Notes under the pieces: model-generated
Told to the model about the DNA's origin: nothing
What the model saw: only the letters and a program-made list of their open reading frames with translations
The model's database searches: none
Source: Pseudomonas sp. KNUC1026
GTDB taxonomy: Bacteria; Pseudomonadota; Gammaproteobacteria; Pseudomonadales; Pseudomonadaceae
NCBI RefSeq assembly: GCF_021650705.1
Contig: NZ_CP087138.1
Span: 1,860,001 to 1,924,000, forward strand
Direction: 5' to 3'
DNA: 64,000 bases
Program-made: the position numbers and the translations under genes
Shown here: positions 38,296-45,848 of the stretch, in pieces
Position numbering within the stretch: position 1 is the first letter of the stretch
Layout of the letters: every line of letters starts with the position of its first letter

Positions 38296-39252
38296 ATGAC
38301 TCTGAGCACCGATAACCCCGATATTCAGCCGTTGCTGCCGCGTCTGGCCGCCAGCGATGCTGGTGTACGCCGCATCGCCTTGATGGCGCTGGCCGATCTT
38401 GGCGACCCCGACAGCCTGCCCTGGCTGGTACAGGCCGTGGCCAGCGATCCCAGCGCCAGCGTACGCGCCGAAGCCGCTGCCCTGCTTGAAGCCTGGGACG
38501 AACCTGAGGTAGTGCACGCACTGTGTGTGGCACTCACCGACGCTGAGCCTGCGGTAGCCCAGGCCGCTGCTCACAGCCTGGCGCAGCTTAAAAGCCACGA
38601 AGCCGGGCGGGTGCTGCTGCCGTGGGCCGAGCATCCGGTCGCCTTCGTGCGCGCCAGCGCCTTGCGTGCGCTGCGCGAGTTGCGCCTGCCGGAAAGCGCA
38701 GCCCCGGCGCTGCTGGCGCTGGCCGACACCGACCCGGGCATCCGCCGCGAAGCGGTGGGCATTCTCGGCTGGCTGCGCCACGCCCCGGCGCTGCAGGCCA
38801 TTGCCCTGCGCCTGCGTGAGGATCCGGACCTTGAAGTGCGCCGCGCCGCCGCTGGCGCCCTGGGTTTTGCCAGCACCGACGATGTGCAGCGAGCCTTGCT
38901 TGCAGGCCTGCAAGACCCGGCCTGGGCCGTACGTGAAGAGGCCGCGACCACCCTGGGCAAGGTCGGTGACCTCGGCAGCGCCACGGCCCTGACCCAAGCC
39001 CTTGCAGATGAATATTGGCAAGTGCGATTGCGTGCGGCGCGCGCGCTGGGCCGCTTGAAGCTTCACGCCGCGCAGCCGGCTCTGATCACCTTGCTGGGCC
39101 ACAGCATCAGCAACCTGCGCAAGGAGGCGGCGCTCGCTCTGGGCGAGTTGGGTGACCAGGCAGCGATGACAGCCCTGCGCGGTGCCGCCGAAGACCAGGA
39201 CCCTGAGGTCCGCAAGGCCGTGCGTATCGCGCTGGCGCAATTGCAGTCATGA
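38296..39252 (+). CDS. HEAT-repeat (PBS-lyase-type) protein
   Basis: A 318-residue soluble protein made of about nine ~30-residue helical repeats, for example GVRRIALMALADLGDPDSLPWLVQAV, SVRAEAAALLEAW, FVRASALRALRELRLPESAAPALL, EVRRAAAGALGF, QVRLRAARALGRLKLHAAQPALI and LRKEAALALGELGD. HEAT/EZ repeat proteins act as scaffolds or chaperone-lyases for cofactor-bearing partners. No catalytic motif is seen. Its place in an operon with an Fe-S ferredoxin and flavoprotein suggests assembly or regulation of those enzymes; that is inference. It overlaps the DUF971 gene by 4 bases. Confidence 0.8.
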   Translation: MTLSTDNPDIQPLLPRLAASDAGVRRIALMALADLGDPDSLPWLVQAVASDPSASVRAEAAALLEAWDEPEVVHALCVALTDAEPAVAQAAAHSLAQLKSHEAGRVLLPWAEHPVAFVRASALRALRELRLPESAAPALLALADTDPGIRREAVGILGWLRHAPALQAIALRLREDPDLEVRRAAAGALGFASTDDVQRALLAGLQDPAWAVREEAATTLGKVGDLGSATALTQALADEYWQVRLRAARALGRLKLHAAQPALITLLGHSISNLRKEAALALGELGDQAAMTALRGAAEDQDPEVRKAVRIALAQLQS

Positions 39253-39536
39253 GCGCGCCGCTCTCAGTGATCGACCACACAGCCGCCGGGGAGCTCGAAA
39301 TTCGCTGGCCCGGCGAGCCGCCCGTGCGCGTGCCCCATGCACGGTTACGCGCCGCCTGCCCCTGCAGCACCTGCCGAGCAGCTCGCTTGCGGGGCCGTAT
39401 CGACAGTGCGCCTGCTCAGGTGCAACTGGTACTGATCGAGGCGCAAGGCTATGGCGTGCAGTTGGGTTTCAGTGATGGGCATGAGCGAGGAATTTATCCG
39501 TGGGTCTACCTGCGTGAACTGGCTCAACTGCTTTGA
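39249..39536 (+). CDS. DUF971 (GBBH N-terminal-like) protein
   Basis: A 95-residue protein from ATG 39249 (ATGA overlap with the HEAT gene). The fold signature is present: LEIRWPGEPPVRVPHARLRAACPCSTCRA, then YGVQLGFSDGHERGIYPWVYLRELAQ. The CPCSTC cysteines and the later His (FSDGHERGIYPW) match the zinc site of the gamma-butyrobetaine hydroxylase N-terminal domain. Stand-alone DUF971 proteins are linked in other genomes to Fe-S carrier proteins. Last gene of the operon, probably a maturation or metal-handling helper. Confidence 0.8.
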   Translation: MSAPLSVIDHTAAGELEIRWPGEPPVRVPHARLRAACPCSTCRAARLRGRIDSAPAQVQLVLIEAQGYGVQLGFSDGHERGIYPWVYLRELAQLL

Positions 39537-39605
39537 GGCTATGCTCACCGCGCAGCGCTGGCACCCGCCAGCTCGAACTCAGGCCCTCACCAACAGGAGT
39601 CAAGC

Positions 39606-40424
39606 ATGAGCACCTTCCAGACCCGCGACGGCACCTCGATCTACTACAAGGACTGGGGCAGTGGCCGCCCCGCGCTGTTCAGCCACGGCTGGCCACTGGA
39701 CGCCGACATGTGGGACGTCCAGATGCATCACCTGAGCAGCCACGGCTTTCGCAGCATCGCTTTCGACCGCCGCGGCTTCGGCCGCTCCGACCAACCCTGG
39801 ACGGGCTACGACTATGACACCTTCGCCGATGACATCCACGACCTGATCGAGCACCTGGGCCTTGAAGGCATCACGTTGGTGGGCTTTTCCATGGGCGGCG
39901 GCGACGTGAGCCGTTACATCGCGCGCCACGGCAGCGCCAAAGTGCGGCAACTGGTATTGCTGGGCGCCGTGACACCTGTGCTCGGGCAGCTCCCGGATCA
40001 CCCCGAGGGCGTTCCGCAAGAGGCACTGGCCGGTATCCGCGAGGGTTTGCTCAAGGACCGGGCGCAGTTCATCGCCGATTTCGCCACACCGTTCTATGGC
40101 ATCAACCACGGCCAGCAGGTGTCGCAAGGCGTGCTGGCGCAGACACTCAACCTGGCGCTGATGGCCTCGCTCAAGGCCACGGTGGATTGCGTGAGCGCCT
40201 TCGGCGAAACCGACTTCCGCCCGGACATGGCGCGGATCGACGTGCCGACGCTGGTGATTCATGGCGACGACGACCAGATCGTGCCGTTCGAAAGCACCGG
40301 CAAGCGCGCCGCCGAACTGATCCGCAATGCCGAGCTCAAGGTGTACGCCGGTGCGCCGCACGGTTTCGCGGTCACCCACGCGCAGCAACTGAATGAGGAC
40401 CTGCTGGCGTTCGTGAGCCGCTGA
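39606..40424 (+). CDS. Alpha/beta hydrolase, chloroperoxidase-like
   Basis: A 272-residue enzyme from ATG 39606 with CAGGAG upstream. Catalytic triad: Ser in VGFSMGGG (~97-104), Asp in VIHGDDDQIVP (~223), His in GAPHGFAVTH (~252). HGWPLDADMW and FDRRGFGRSDQPWTGYDYDTFADD are typical of cofactor-free haloperoxidase/esterase proteins. The physiological activity is probably ester or lactone hydrolysis. 69 bases after the DUF971 gene; may be separately transcribed. Confidence 0.82.
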   Translation: MSTFQTRDGTSIYYKDWGSGRPALFSHGWPLDADMWDVQMHHLSSHGFRSIAFDRRGFGRSDQPWTGYDYDTFADDIHDLIEHLGLEGITLVGFSMGGGDVSRYIARHGSAKVRQLVLLGAVTPVLGQLPDHPEGVPQEALAGIREGLLKDRAQFIADFATPFYGINHGQQVSQGVLAQTLNLALMASLKATVDCVSAFGETDFRPDMARIDVPTLVIHGDDDQIVPFESTGKRAAELIRNAELKVYAGAPHGFAVTHAQQLNEDLLAFVSR

Positions 40425-40530
40425 CCGGCGCAAGAGGATGAAAGAGGGCCGAACGAACCTGAGTTTTTCCGACACCTTCGGCCAGGCTGCCTATACCTTC
40501 GGCTCCACCTCTCAGCGACAGGGTTGCTCT

Positions 40531-43425
40531 ATGGACAGTCAATACCCTGGCCAGCGTCGGCAGTCGGCCTTTTCTCATCCTCATTTCAGCTACACCTTGC
40601 TGTTGGCAGCCGGCGCGCTCTGCGCCGAGGCTGCCAGCGCCGCCGGCAGTTGCAGCGGCGCCAGTACCACGCTCGATGGCGCTTTTAGCACGACGTGCTC
40701 GCTTGGGCCCGGCGAGCAGGTATCGATCAGCGCGCAGGGCAGCCTCAATGTTCAGAACGGCCCGGCCGTCAGTATTTCTCACCCGGGCGAGGGCACCAGC
40801 AGTGTGAGCAATGCCGGGTCGCTCAACGGCTCCGAAGGCATCCGCCTGCAAGGGACCCTGGCCAGCGGCCAGCTCTACAACCGCACCAGCGGCCAGATCG
40901 TCGGCGCGAGCGAAGCGCTGCTGCTCGACAACAGCCGTTACACCGGCGATGTGCGCAATGAGGGCAGCGCCCAGGGTGGCACGGTGGGCGCACGGTTGGT
41001 CGACAGCACCCTGGCGGGTTTTTTCATGAATCACGGCACCCTTCGGGGTGAAGACGCCGGTATCAGCCTCGAGCGCTCCTCAGTCGGGTACCTGATCAAT
41101 AACGGCACGATCCAGGCGCACGAGATCGGCAGCACGGGCGTGTCGATCAACGCCGGGCGGATCACGCGCGAGCTGCTCAACAATGGCGAGATACGCCCTG
41201 GCGACCAAGGCGTTGGCCTGTCGCTGAGCGGCGGCACTGTCGCCGAAGGCTCGGTGGGTAACACGGGGCAGATCACCGGCCACAAGGCGGTCTACTTCAA
41301 CGACGTCACTGTGCAGGGGCAGTTCTATAACACCGGCCGCATCGCCAGCACCGCCGTCGACGTCGGCGGGGACAACGGCCAGATCGCCGTGAACATGGTC
41401 AATTCGGCGGATCGCTGGGGATTTTGTCAATGGTTCGGAAGGCAGTATCGAAAACGGCTACCAGGGCGTTTCGATGCACCGGGTCACGATAGGCGGCGAA
41501 TGGATCAACGCCGGCGCCATCCAGGCCGAGAATGGCGTGCGGCTCTATCGCACGCGCATCGAGGGCAATTTCGACACCTTCGGCAGCATCACAGCGTTCT
41601 ACCGAGGCGTGAACCTGATCGACAGCAGCATCGGCGGGCGCTGGATCAACCGCGGCCTGGTCAGCGGGCGCGAAGCACTGCGCGTGAGTGGCGGGGAGCT
41701 CGGCGGCTTTCTCAACAGCGGCACGCTGCGGGGGGAGGCCGTGGGGTGAGCCTGGTCGACGGCGCGCAGGTTACCGGCGGCTTCAACAATGCCGGGCTGA
41801 TCCAGGGCAAGCAGTACTCACTCTATGTCAGTGACGACAGCCAGCTGGCGAGCCTCAACATCGCCGGCACTGGCACCGCCCGCTTCGACGGCGCGGTGTA
41901 TGCGCCACGTACCCAGGCGACGTTGTTCAGCAATGCGCAATATCAGATGAAGGGCGGTGATCAGTGGCAGGTGGCGGGCTTCACCCAGCGGGGCACGCTC
42001 GTGCTCGCCGCACCCAGCAAACGCGAAACGCCCGCCGTCATTACCGGGAATTTCCGCCAGGCCGCTGGGGCTGTGCTGCGCACCCAGGTGCTCGACCAGA
42101 CCCACTACGGGCAGTTGAAGGTCAGCGGCACGGCGACGTTGCCCAGCCAGGCGCGCATCGACGTCGACGTGGTGCGGGCCGATCAGCCATTCACCGTGGC
42201 GCGGCTGCAAGGCGTGATCAGCGCCGGGAAGCTGGTGTCGGATGGCACCTTCAACGTGAGCGGCAACTCGGCGCTTTTCGACTTTGGCGCGGTGAAGAAC
42301 GGCAATGCGGTGGACCTGACCCTTCAGGCCAAGAGTACCGAAGGGGTCAGCCAGGCCAGCGCGGCTGTCGCAGGTGGGCAGGGCGCGGCACGGGTGCTGG
42401 ACGCAGAACTTGCCAAAGGCAGCGCCAGCCCGCTGGCGGCGTATTTCGTCGGTGCCACCAGCCAGGCGCAGGTGGCCAGCCGGGTGGCGCAAACATTACC
42501 TCAAGGCAACGACAGCCTGCGTGCCAGCCAGGCGATGCTGGGCGACATCAACCAGGCATTGCAGGAGCGTTTGACGCCCGCCGAAAGCGGCCTGCCCATG
42601 GGCGCCTGGTCGCAATCCTTCAGCCGCCTGGCCGGCCGCGACGGCGGTGCGAGCCTCGGTAGCAGTGGCACCTTGGTAGGCGTGGATACAGCAACCGGGC
42701 CGGGCACCAAAGTCGGTATGGCCTTCGCTTATGCCAATGGCGGCAGTGGCGGGTTGGGCGATGGCACGGCACGGGGCAGCCAATCCCAACTGTGGCAGTT
42801 CACCGGTTACCGTGCCGTCACGCTGGCACCCGGCATGCAGTGGCTGAGCTACGCGGGCGCCGGCCGGGCGAACCAGCAGGCCACCCGGAGCCTGGCGTTC
42901 GACACTTTCGGGGGGCAGGCCCGTGCCGAGTACGCAAGCCAGGTGGCCACACTGGGCAGCAGCCTGAGCCAGGCATTCGCCCTCAGCGACAGCACCCAAC
43001 TGACGCCCTCGCTGCGCCTGGACTACAACCACATCCGCGACCAGGGCTATCGCGAGCGCGGCCCAGCCAGCCTGGGGCCTGTGCTGCTGAGTGTGCAGGC
43101 ACGCCAGAGTGATCAGTTGATCGCAGGCTTCGACACCCGGCTCGACCAGCGGCTGAGCGAGAACGGCGCAGCCCTGCGCCTGAGCCTGGGCGTCGGTTAC
43201 GACCTGATCAACGCCAGCAACGAACAGGTTGCGCAGTTCGCTGGTGCGCCAGACTCACCGTTCAAAGTCGCCGGCAGCCGCGCCAGCCCTTGGCTTGCGC
43301 GTGCAAGCCTTGGCCTGAGCGCGCCATTGCCGGGCGGTGTGCAACTGGGCGTGAGCTACAGCGCACAGACGCGCAGCGACTACGCCGAGCAACAGGCGCA
43401 AGTAGCGATCAGCAAGGCCTGGTAG
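40531..43425 (+). CDS. Autotransporter (type Va), two compensating frame breaks
   Basis: About 964 aa from ATG 40531 (a start at 40438 would add 31 residues). Signal peptide YTLLLAAGALCAEAASA, then a passenger built of short beta-helix rungs (VSNAGSLNGSEGIRLQG, INNGTIQA, LNNGEI, GQFYNTGRI). The C-terminal ~280 residues (GAWSQSFSRLAGRDGG to the terminal KAW) form the beta-barrel that inserts in the outer membrane. An extra G near 41410 and a missing G at 41743-41746 throw ~335 bases into another frame that still reads as rungs (IGGEWINAGAIQAENGVRLY). Function probably adhesion; no protease triad seen. Confidence 0.8.
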   Translation: MDSQYPGQRRQSAFSHPHFSYTLLLAAGALCAEAASAAGSCSGASTTLDGAFSTTCSLGPGEQVSISAQGSLNVQNGPAVSISHPGEGTSSVSNAGSLNGSEGIRLQGTLASGQLYNRTSGQIVGASEALLLDNSRYTGDVRNEGSAQGGTVGARLVDSTLAGFFMNHGTLRGEDAGISLERSSVGYLINNGTIQAHEIGSTGVSINAGRITRELLNNGEIRPGDQGVGLSLSGGTVAEGSVGNTGQITGHKAVYFNDVTVQGQFYNTGRIASTAVDVGGDNGQIAVNMVNSADRWGFCQWFGRQYRKRLPGRFDAPGHDRRRMDQRRRHPGREWRAALSHAHRGQFRHLRQHHSVLPRREPDRQQHRRALDQPRPGQRARSTAREWRGARRLSQQRHAAGGGRGVSLVDGAQVTGGFNNAGLIQGKQYSLYVSDDSQLASLNIAGTGTARFDGAVYAPRTQATLFSNAQYQMKGGDQWQVAGFTQRGTLVLAAPSKRETPAVITGNFRQAAGAVLRTQVLDQTHYGQLKVSGTATLPSQARIDVDVVRADQPFTVARLQGVISAGKLVSDGTFNVSGNSALFDFGAVKNGNAVDLTLQAKSTEGVSQASAAVAGGQGAARVLDAELAKGSASPLAAYFVGATSQAQVASRVAQTLPQGNDSLRASQAMLGDINQALQERLTPAESGLPMGAWSQSFSRLAGRDGGASLGSSGTLVGVDTATGPGTKVGMAFAYANGGSGGLGDGTARGSQSQLWQFTGYRAVTLAPGMQWLSYAGAGRANQQATRSLAFDTFGGQARAEYASQVATLGSSLSQAFALSDSTQLTPSLRLDYNHIRDQGYRERGPASLGPVLLSVQARQSDQLIAGFDTRLDQRLSENGAALRLSLGVGYDLINASNEQVAQFAGAPDSPFKVAGSRASPWLARASLGLSAPLPGGVQLGVSYSAQTRSDYAEQQAQVAISKAW

Positions 43426-43440
43426 CCAACCGGCTTGCAT

Positions 43441-43466
43441 CTTGGGCGCCCGTTCTGGGCGCCAAA
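43441..43466 (+). terminator. Hairpin after the autotransporter gene
   Basis: TTGGGCGCCC and GGGCGCCAA pair with one bulged G around a 5-base loop, 15 bases after the stop. No T tract follows, so it may be a weak terminator or an RNA-stabilising hairpin. The rest of the 285-base gap is AT-rich and should contain the promoter of the next gene. Confidence 0.35.
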
Positions 43467-43710
43467 CCTTCCCAGCCCATGCCAGACGACAGCAGTGATG
43501 TCTCTTTGATGTCACCGCTACTGTTTGGCGCCTATTTTCCCCGTACGTATTGCGTCCCAGCCCAATAGCGGCCTTTCCGGGGAAAAGCATGGTAGGGATT
43601 CGATAACGCTGCATTATCTAGTGCCATGAATCGAAAAATACTCTCGACTGATCGTGATTTATATTATGTAATTACAGCATATGTAGCACGGTACGTAATG
43701 AGGTTTCAAA

Positions 43711-44707
43711 TTGGCTCGGATAGGCATCAATAAAAACGCGGTCGAAAAGGCCCGCGACACGCTGATCGAACGCGGCGAGCACCCAAGCATCGATGCAGTA
43801 CGTATCGAGCTGGGAAATACAGGCTCCAAATCCACGATTCATCGCTATCTGCGGGAGCTCGAAGCCGGTGAGGCATCGCTCGCCGCTGGTCTCGGTTCCA
43901 TCAGCCAGGCGCTGGGGGAGTTGGTCGCCCAGCTCGCACAGCAGCTTCACGATGAAGCGCAGGCGCGTATCGACAAGGCCGCCGAAGGATACGAGGCCCG
44001 CTGTGAATCCTTGGGTGAGCGCGTGCAGGCCGCCGAGCAGCAAGCTCAGGAACTGGCCAAGGCTTTGGCCGTCAGCCAGGCGGCGCTTGCTGCCGAGAGC
44101 GAGGCGCTGGCGACCAGCCAGGCGTCGCTGCATACCGAGCAGACTCGCAACGCCCAGCTAGGCCAGGCCAACGAGGGCTTGCAAGCACGGGTGCACGATA
44201 AACAGGCCCAGGTGGCGTCGCTGGAGGAAAAACACCGGCATGCCAGGGAAGCCCTGGAGCATTTCCGTGAAGCCGCCCAGGCACAGCGTGAACAGGAACT
44301 GCGCCGCCACGAAGGGCAGCTGCAACAGGCTCAGGCCGAAACCCGCCAGCTGCAGCAAAGCCTGGTGGTTCGCCAGGAAGAGGTAACGCGCCTGCATCGC
44401 GACAGTGAGCGGCTGGCGATGCAGGCTGAGCAGGCCCAGGCCCAGTTGGCGCTGGCGACCACCCAGTTGCAAGCTGCCGCACAGGAACAGGCAAACCTTC
44501 TCCAGCAACGCGCCCGAAGCGAGGGCGCGCGCTCGGTGTTGGCCGAGCAGCTGGCTGAACTCAAAGCCGAGCTGGCCGGGCAGGGCGGCCGCTACCGAGG
44601 CGCTATCAGCGCAAGCCGGTGAAGATCGTGAAGCATTGGCGGTAGCGCGAGCTGAGGTTGCAAGGCTTCAGCAGGCGATAGCGCAACGCGCCGAGCCTGA
44701 AATCTAG
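43711..44707 (+). CDS. KfrA-like DNA-binding coiled-coil protein, frameshifted near C-terminus
   Basis: 331 aa. TTG 43711 is taken as start: TGAGG lies seven bases upstream and a stop is close before it. Residues ~1-55 are a KfrA_N helix-turn-helix (GINKNAVEKARDTLIERGEHPSIDAVRIELGNTGSKSTIHRYLREL). The rest is a long Gln/Glu/Ala coiled coil. An extra G in GGG at 44578-44580 diverts the frame; without it the coiled coil continues ELAGRAAATEALSAQAGEDREAL to a stop at 44705-44707. KfrA proteins are plasmid-segregation-linked autorepressors; chromosomal copies are of unknown role. No plasmid genes nearby. Confidence 0.72.
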
Positions 44708-44708
44708 G

Positions 44709-44858
44709 CAAAAAAACCACCGCCCCGAGGGGAGGTGGTCAATCAGTATCACCAAAGGACTTGAAGTGGAAACGGCCCAGGCACTCGGGCGGCGGGGGGA
44801 TGCCTGCGTGCCTGGGCAGGTTCGTGCTTCGTGGCGAAGGTTAACACCGCCCTCGCCG
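44709..44858 (-). ncRNA. Candidate small RNA
   Basis: On the minus strand a -35-like TTGATA (44888-44893) and -10-like TAATGC (44865-44870) are 17 bases apart. Some 120-150 bases downstream comes a strong intrinsic terminator. Between them are no good reading frame and a hairpin CCCAGGCAC...GTGCCTGGG with a C-rich loop (44776-44820). No minus-strand protein gene is near enough to need this terminator. The size fits an sRNA. No family recognised. Confidence 0.45.
44710..44738 (-). terminator. Intrinsic terminator (minus strand)
   Basis: Read on the minus strand, ACCACC-CCCC pairs with GGGG-GGTGGT through a short TC loop and runs straight into seven T. On the plus strand the T tract is missing, so it does not end the KfrA-like gene. 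It ends whatever is transcribed leftward across 44.8 kb. Confidence 0.65.
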
Positions 44859-45053
44859 GGCACCGCATTAGCAGTGTCGATAGCGATTATCAAGGCAAAC
44901 CATGAAACTATTTTTCCGCCGTATGGAGCCTTCGCCAATCGCTTTCAGAGTCGTCCTATAGGGGCACTCCGGGGTTGCTATAGAGTCCGCCACTGTTTCG
45001 CCTTTGCGCACTTGATGCAGTTACAGGCCCTGCCAATCGTGGGTTTTCAGCCA

Positions 45054-45065
45054 TCACGGCCGTGA
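45054..45065. promoter_or_regulatory. TCACGGCCGTGA palindrome before the response-regulator gene
   Basis: A perfect 12-bp palindrome 73 bases before the response-regulator start, flanked by TTTTCA and AAAATC. It could be an operator, perhaps for autoregulation. The rest of the 44.9-45.1 kb gap shows no further clear signal. Confidence 0.3.
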
Positions 45066-45137
45066 AAATCATCTTGCGAGAGGCAGGCCTGGCCAAGTGT
45101 TCGGCTAGGCTAGGTTCAGTGTAGGAATGAGTCCACC

Positions 45138-45848
45138 ATGAACGCCAAAAGACCCCTCATCCGCGTGGCCCTGCTTGATGACCACGATGTGGTGCTGTTC
45201 GGTATGCAGCAACTACTGGCGAGCGACCCTGGCATCACCGTCGCCGCCAGCTTCACCCGTATCCAGGCGTTTCTGGATTACCTCAGGTCAGACCCGGAGG
45301 TCGACGTCGTGATCGTCGACTACAACCTGGTGCCGGGCGAAGACGACGGCTTGAATCTCATCCGCCGTATCGACCGATATTTCCCTCATATCAATATTCT
45401 GGTGGTGTCCAGCCTGTACATCCCGGCTACCGTATCGCTGGCCCTGCAGAACGGTGCGCGTGGTTACATGGGCAAGGCCGACGCCATCAGCCAGTTGCCC
45501 AGTGCGGTCAGAATGGTGCACCAGGGCGAGCAATGGCTGGAACCGCGCATGCGCGAAAAACTCACCCTGGCCCCGGTGGTGTGTGTACCGTTCGAGCATG
45601 ATCTGCCTGGCGAGCCGGTAGGTGTGCGGTCCTCTCGGGGTGCCGACCTCACCGCCCGTGAGCAGGAGGTGATCCGCCGGCTGCTCGAAGGCAGTTCGGT
45701 CACCGACATCGCTCAAAGCTGCAATCGCTCGATCAAGACCATCAGCGCCCAAAAGCAATCGGCCTTCCGCAAGCTGGGCGTGCGTAACAACAGCGAGCTG
45801 TTCAAGTATCGCCGGCATATCTTCGACGACGGCGGCACCCCCGCGTGA
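45138..45848 (+). CDS. LuxR/NarL-family response regulator (BvgA/EvgA-like)
   Basis: A 236-residue regulator from ATG 45138. Receiver domain ~8-130 with acidic pair ALLDDHD, phospho-Asp in VVIVDYNLVPGEDDG (~60) and Lys in ARGYMGKADA. The C-terminal LuxR HTH (~165-230) reads LTAREQEVIRRLLEGSSVTDIAQSCNRSIKTISAQKQSAFRKLGVRNNSELF. It overlaps the sensor-kinase gene by GTGA (45845-45848), a clear cognate pair. Targets unknown. Confidence 0.87.
   Translation: MNAKRPLIRVALLDDHDVVLFGMQQLLASDPGITVAASFTRIQAFLDYLRSDPEVDVVIVDYNLVPGEDDGLNLIRRIDRYFPHINILVVSSLYIPATVSLALQNGARGYMGKADAISQLPSAVRMVHQGEQWLEPRMREKLTLAPVVCVPFEHDLPGEPVGVRSSRGADLTAREQEVIRRLLEGSSVTDIAQSCNRSIKTISAQKQSAFRKLGVRNNSELFKYRRHIFDDGGTPA

Noticed and set aside
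40438-40530. An upstream start (ATG 40438) for the autotransporter
   Set aside because: It would put 31 hydrophilic residues before the signal peptide, with the purine-rich stretch too close to the start. ATG 40531 fits better, though not certainly.
32357-43723. The 16-mer AAATTGGCTCGGATAG at 32357-32372 and again at 43708-43723
   Set aside because: One exact 16-base match is close to chance expectation for 64 kb, and flanking sequence diverges at once. Not enough for a shared operator.
43711-44707. A plasmid or integrated-element boundary implied by the KfrA-like gene
   Set aside because: No rep, par, integrase, tRNA end or transfer genes nearby; neighbours are ordinary chromosomal genes.
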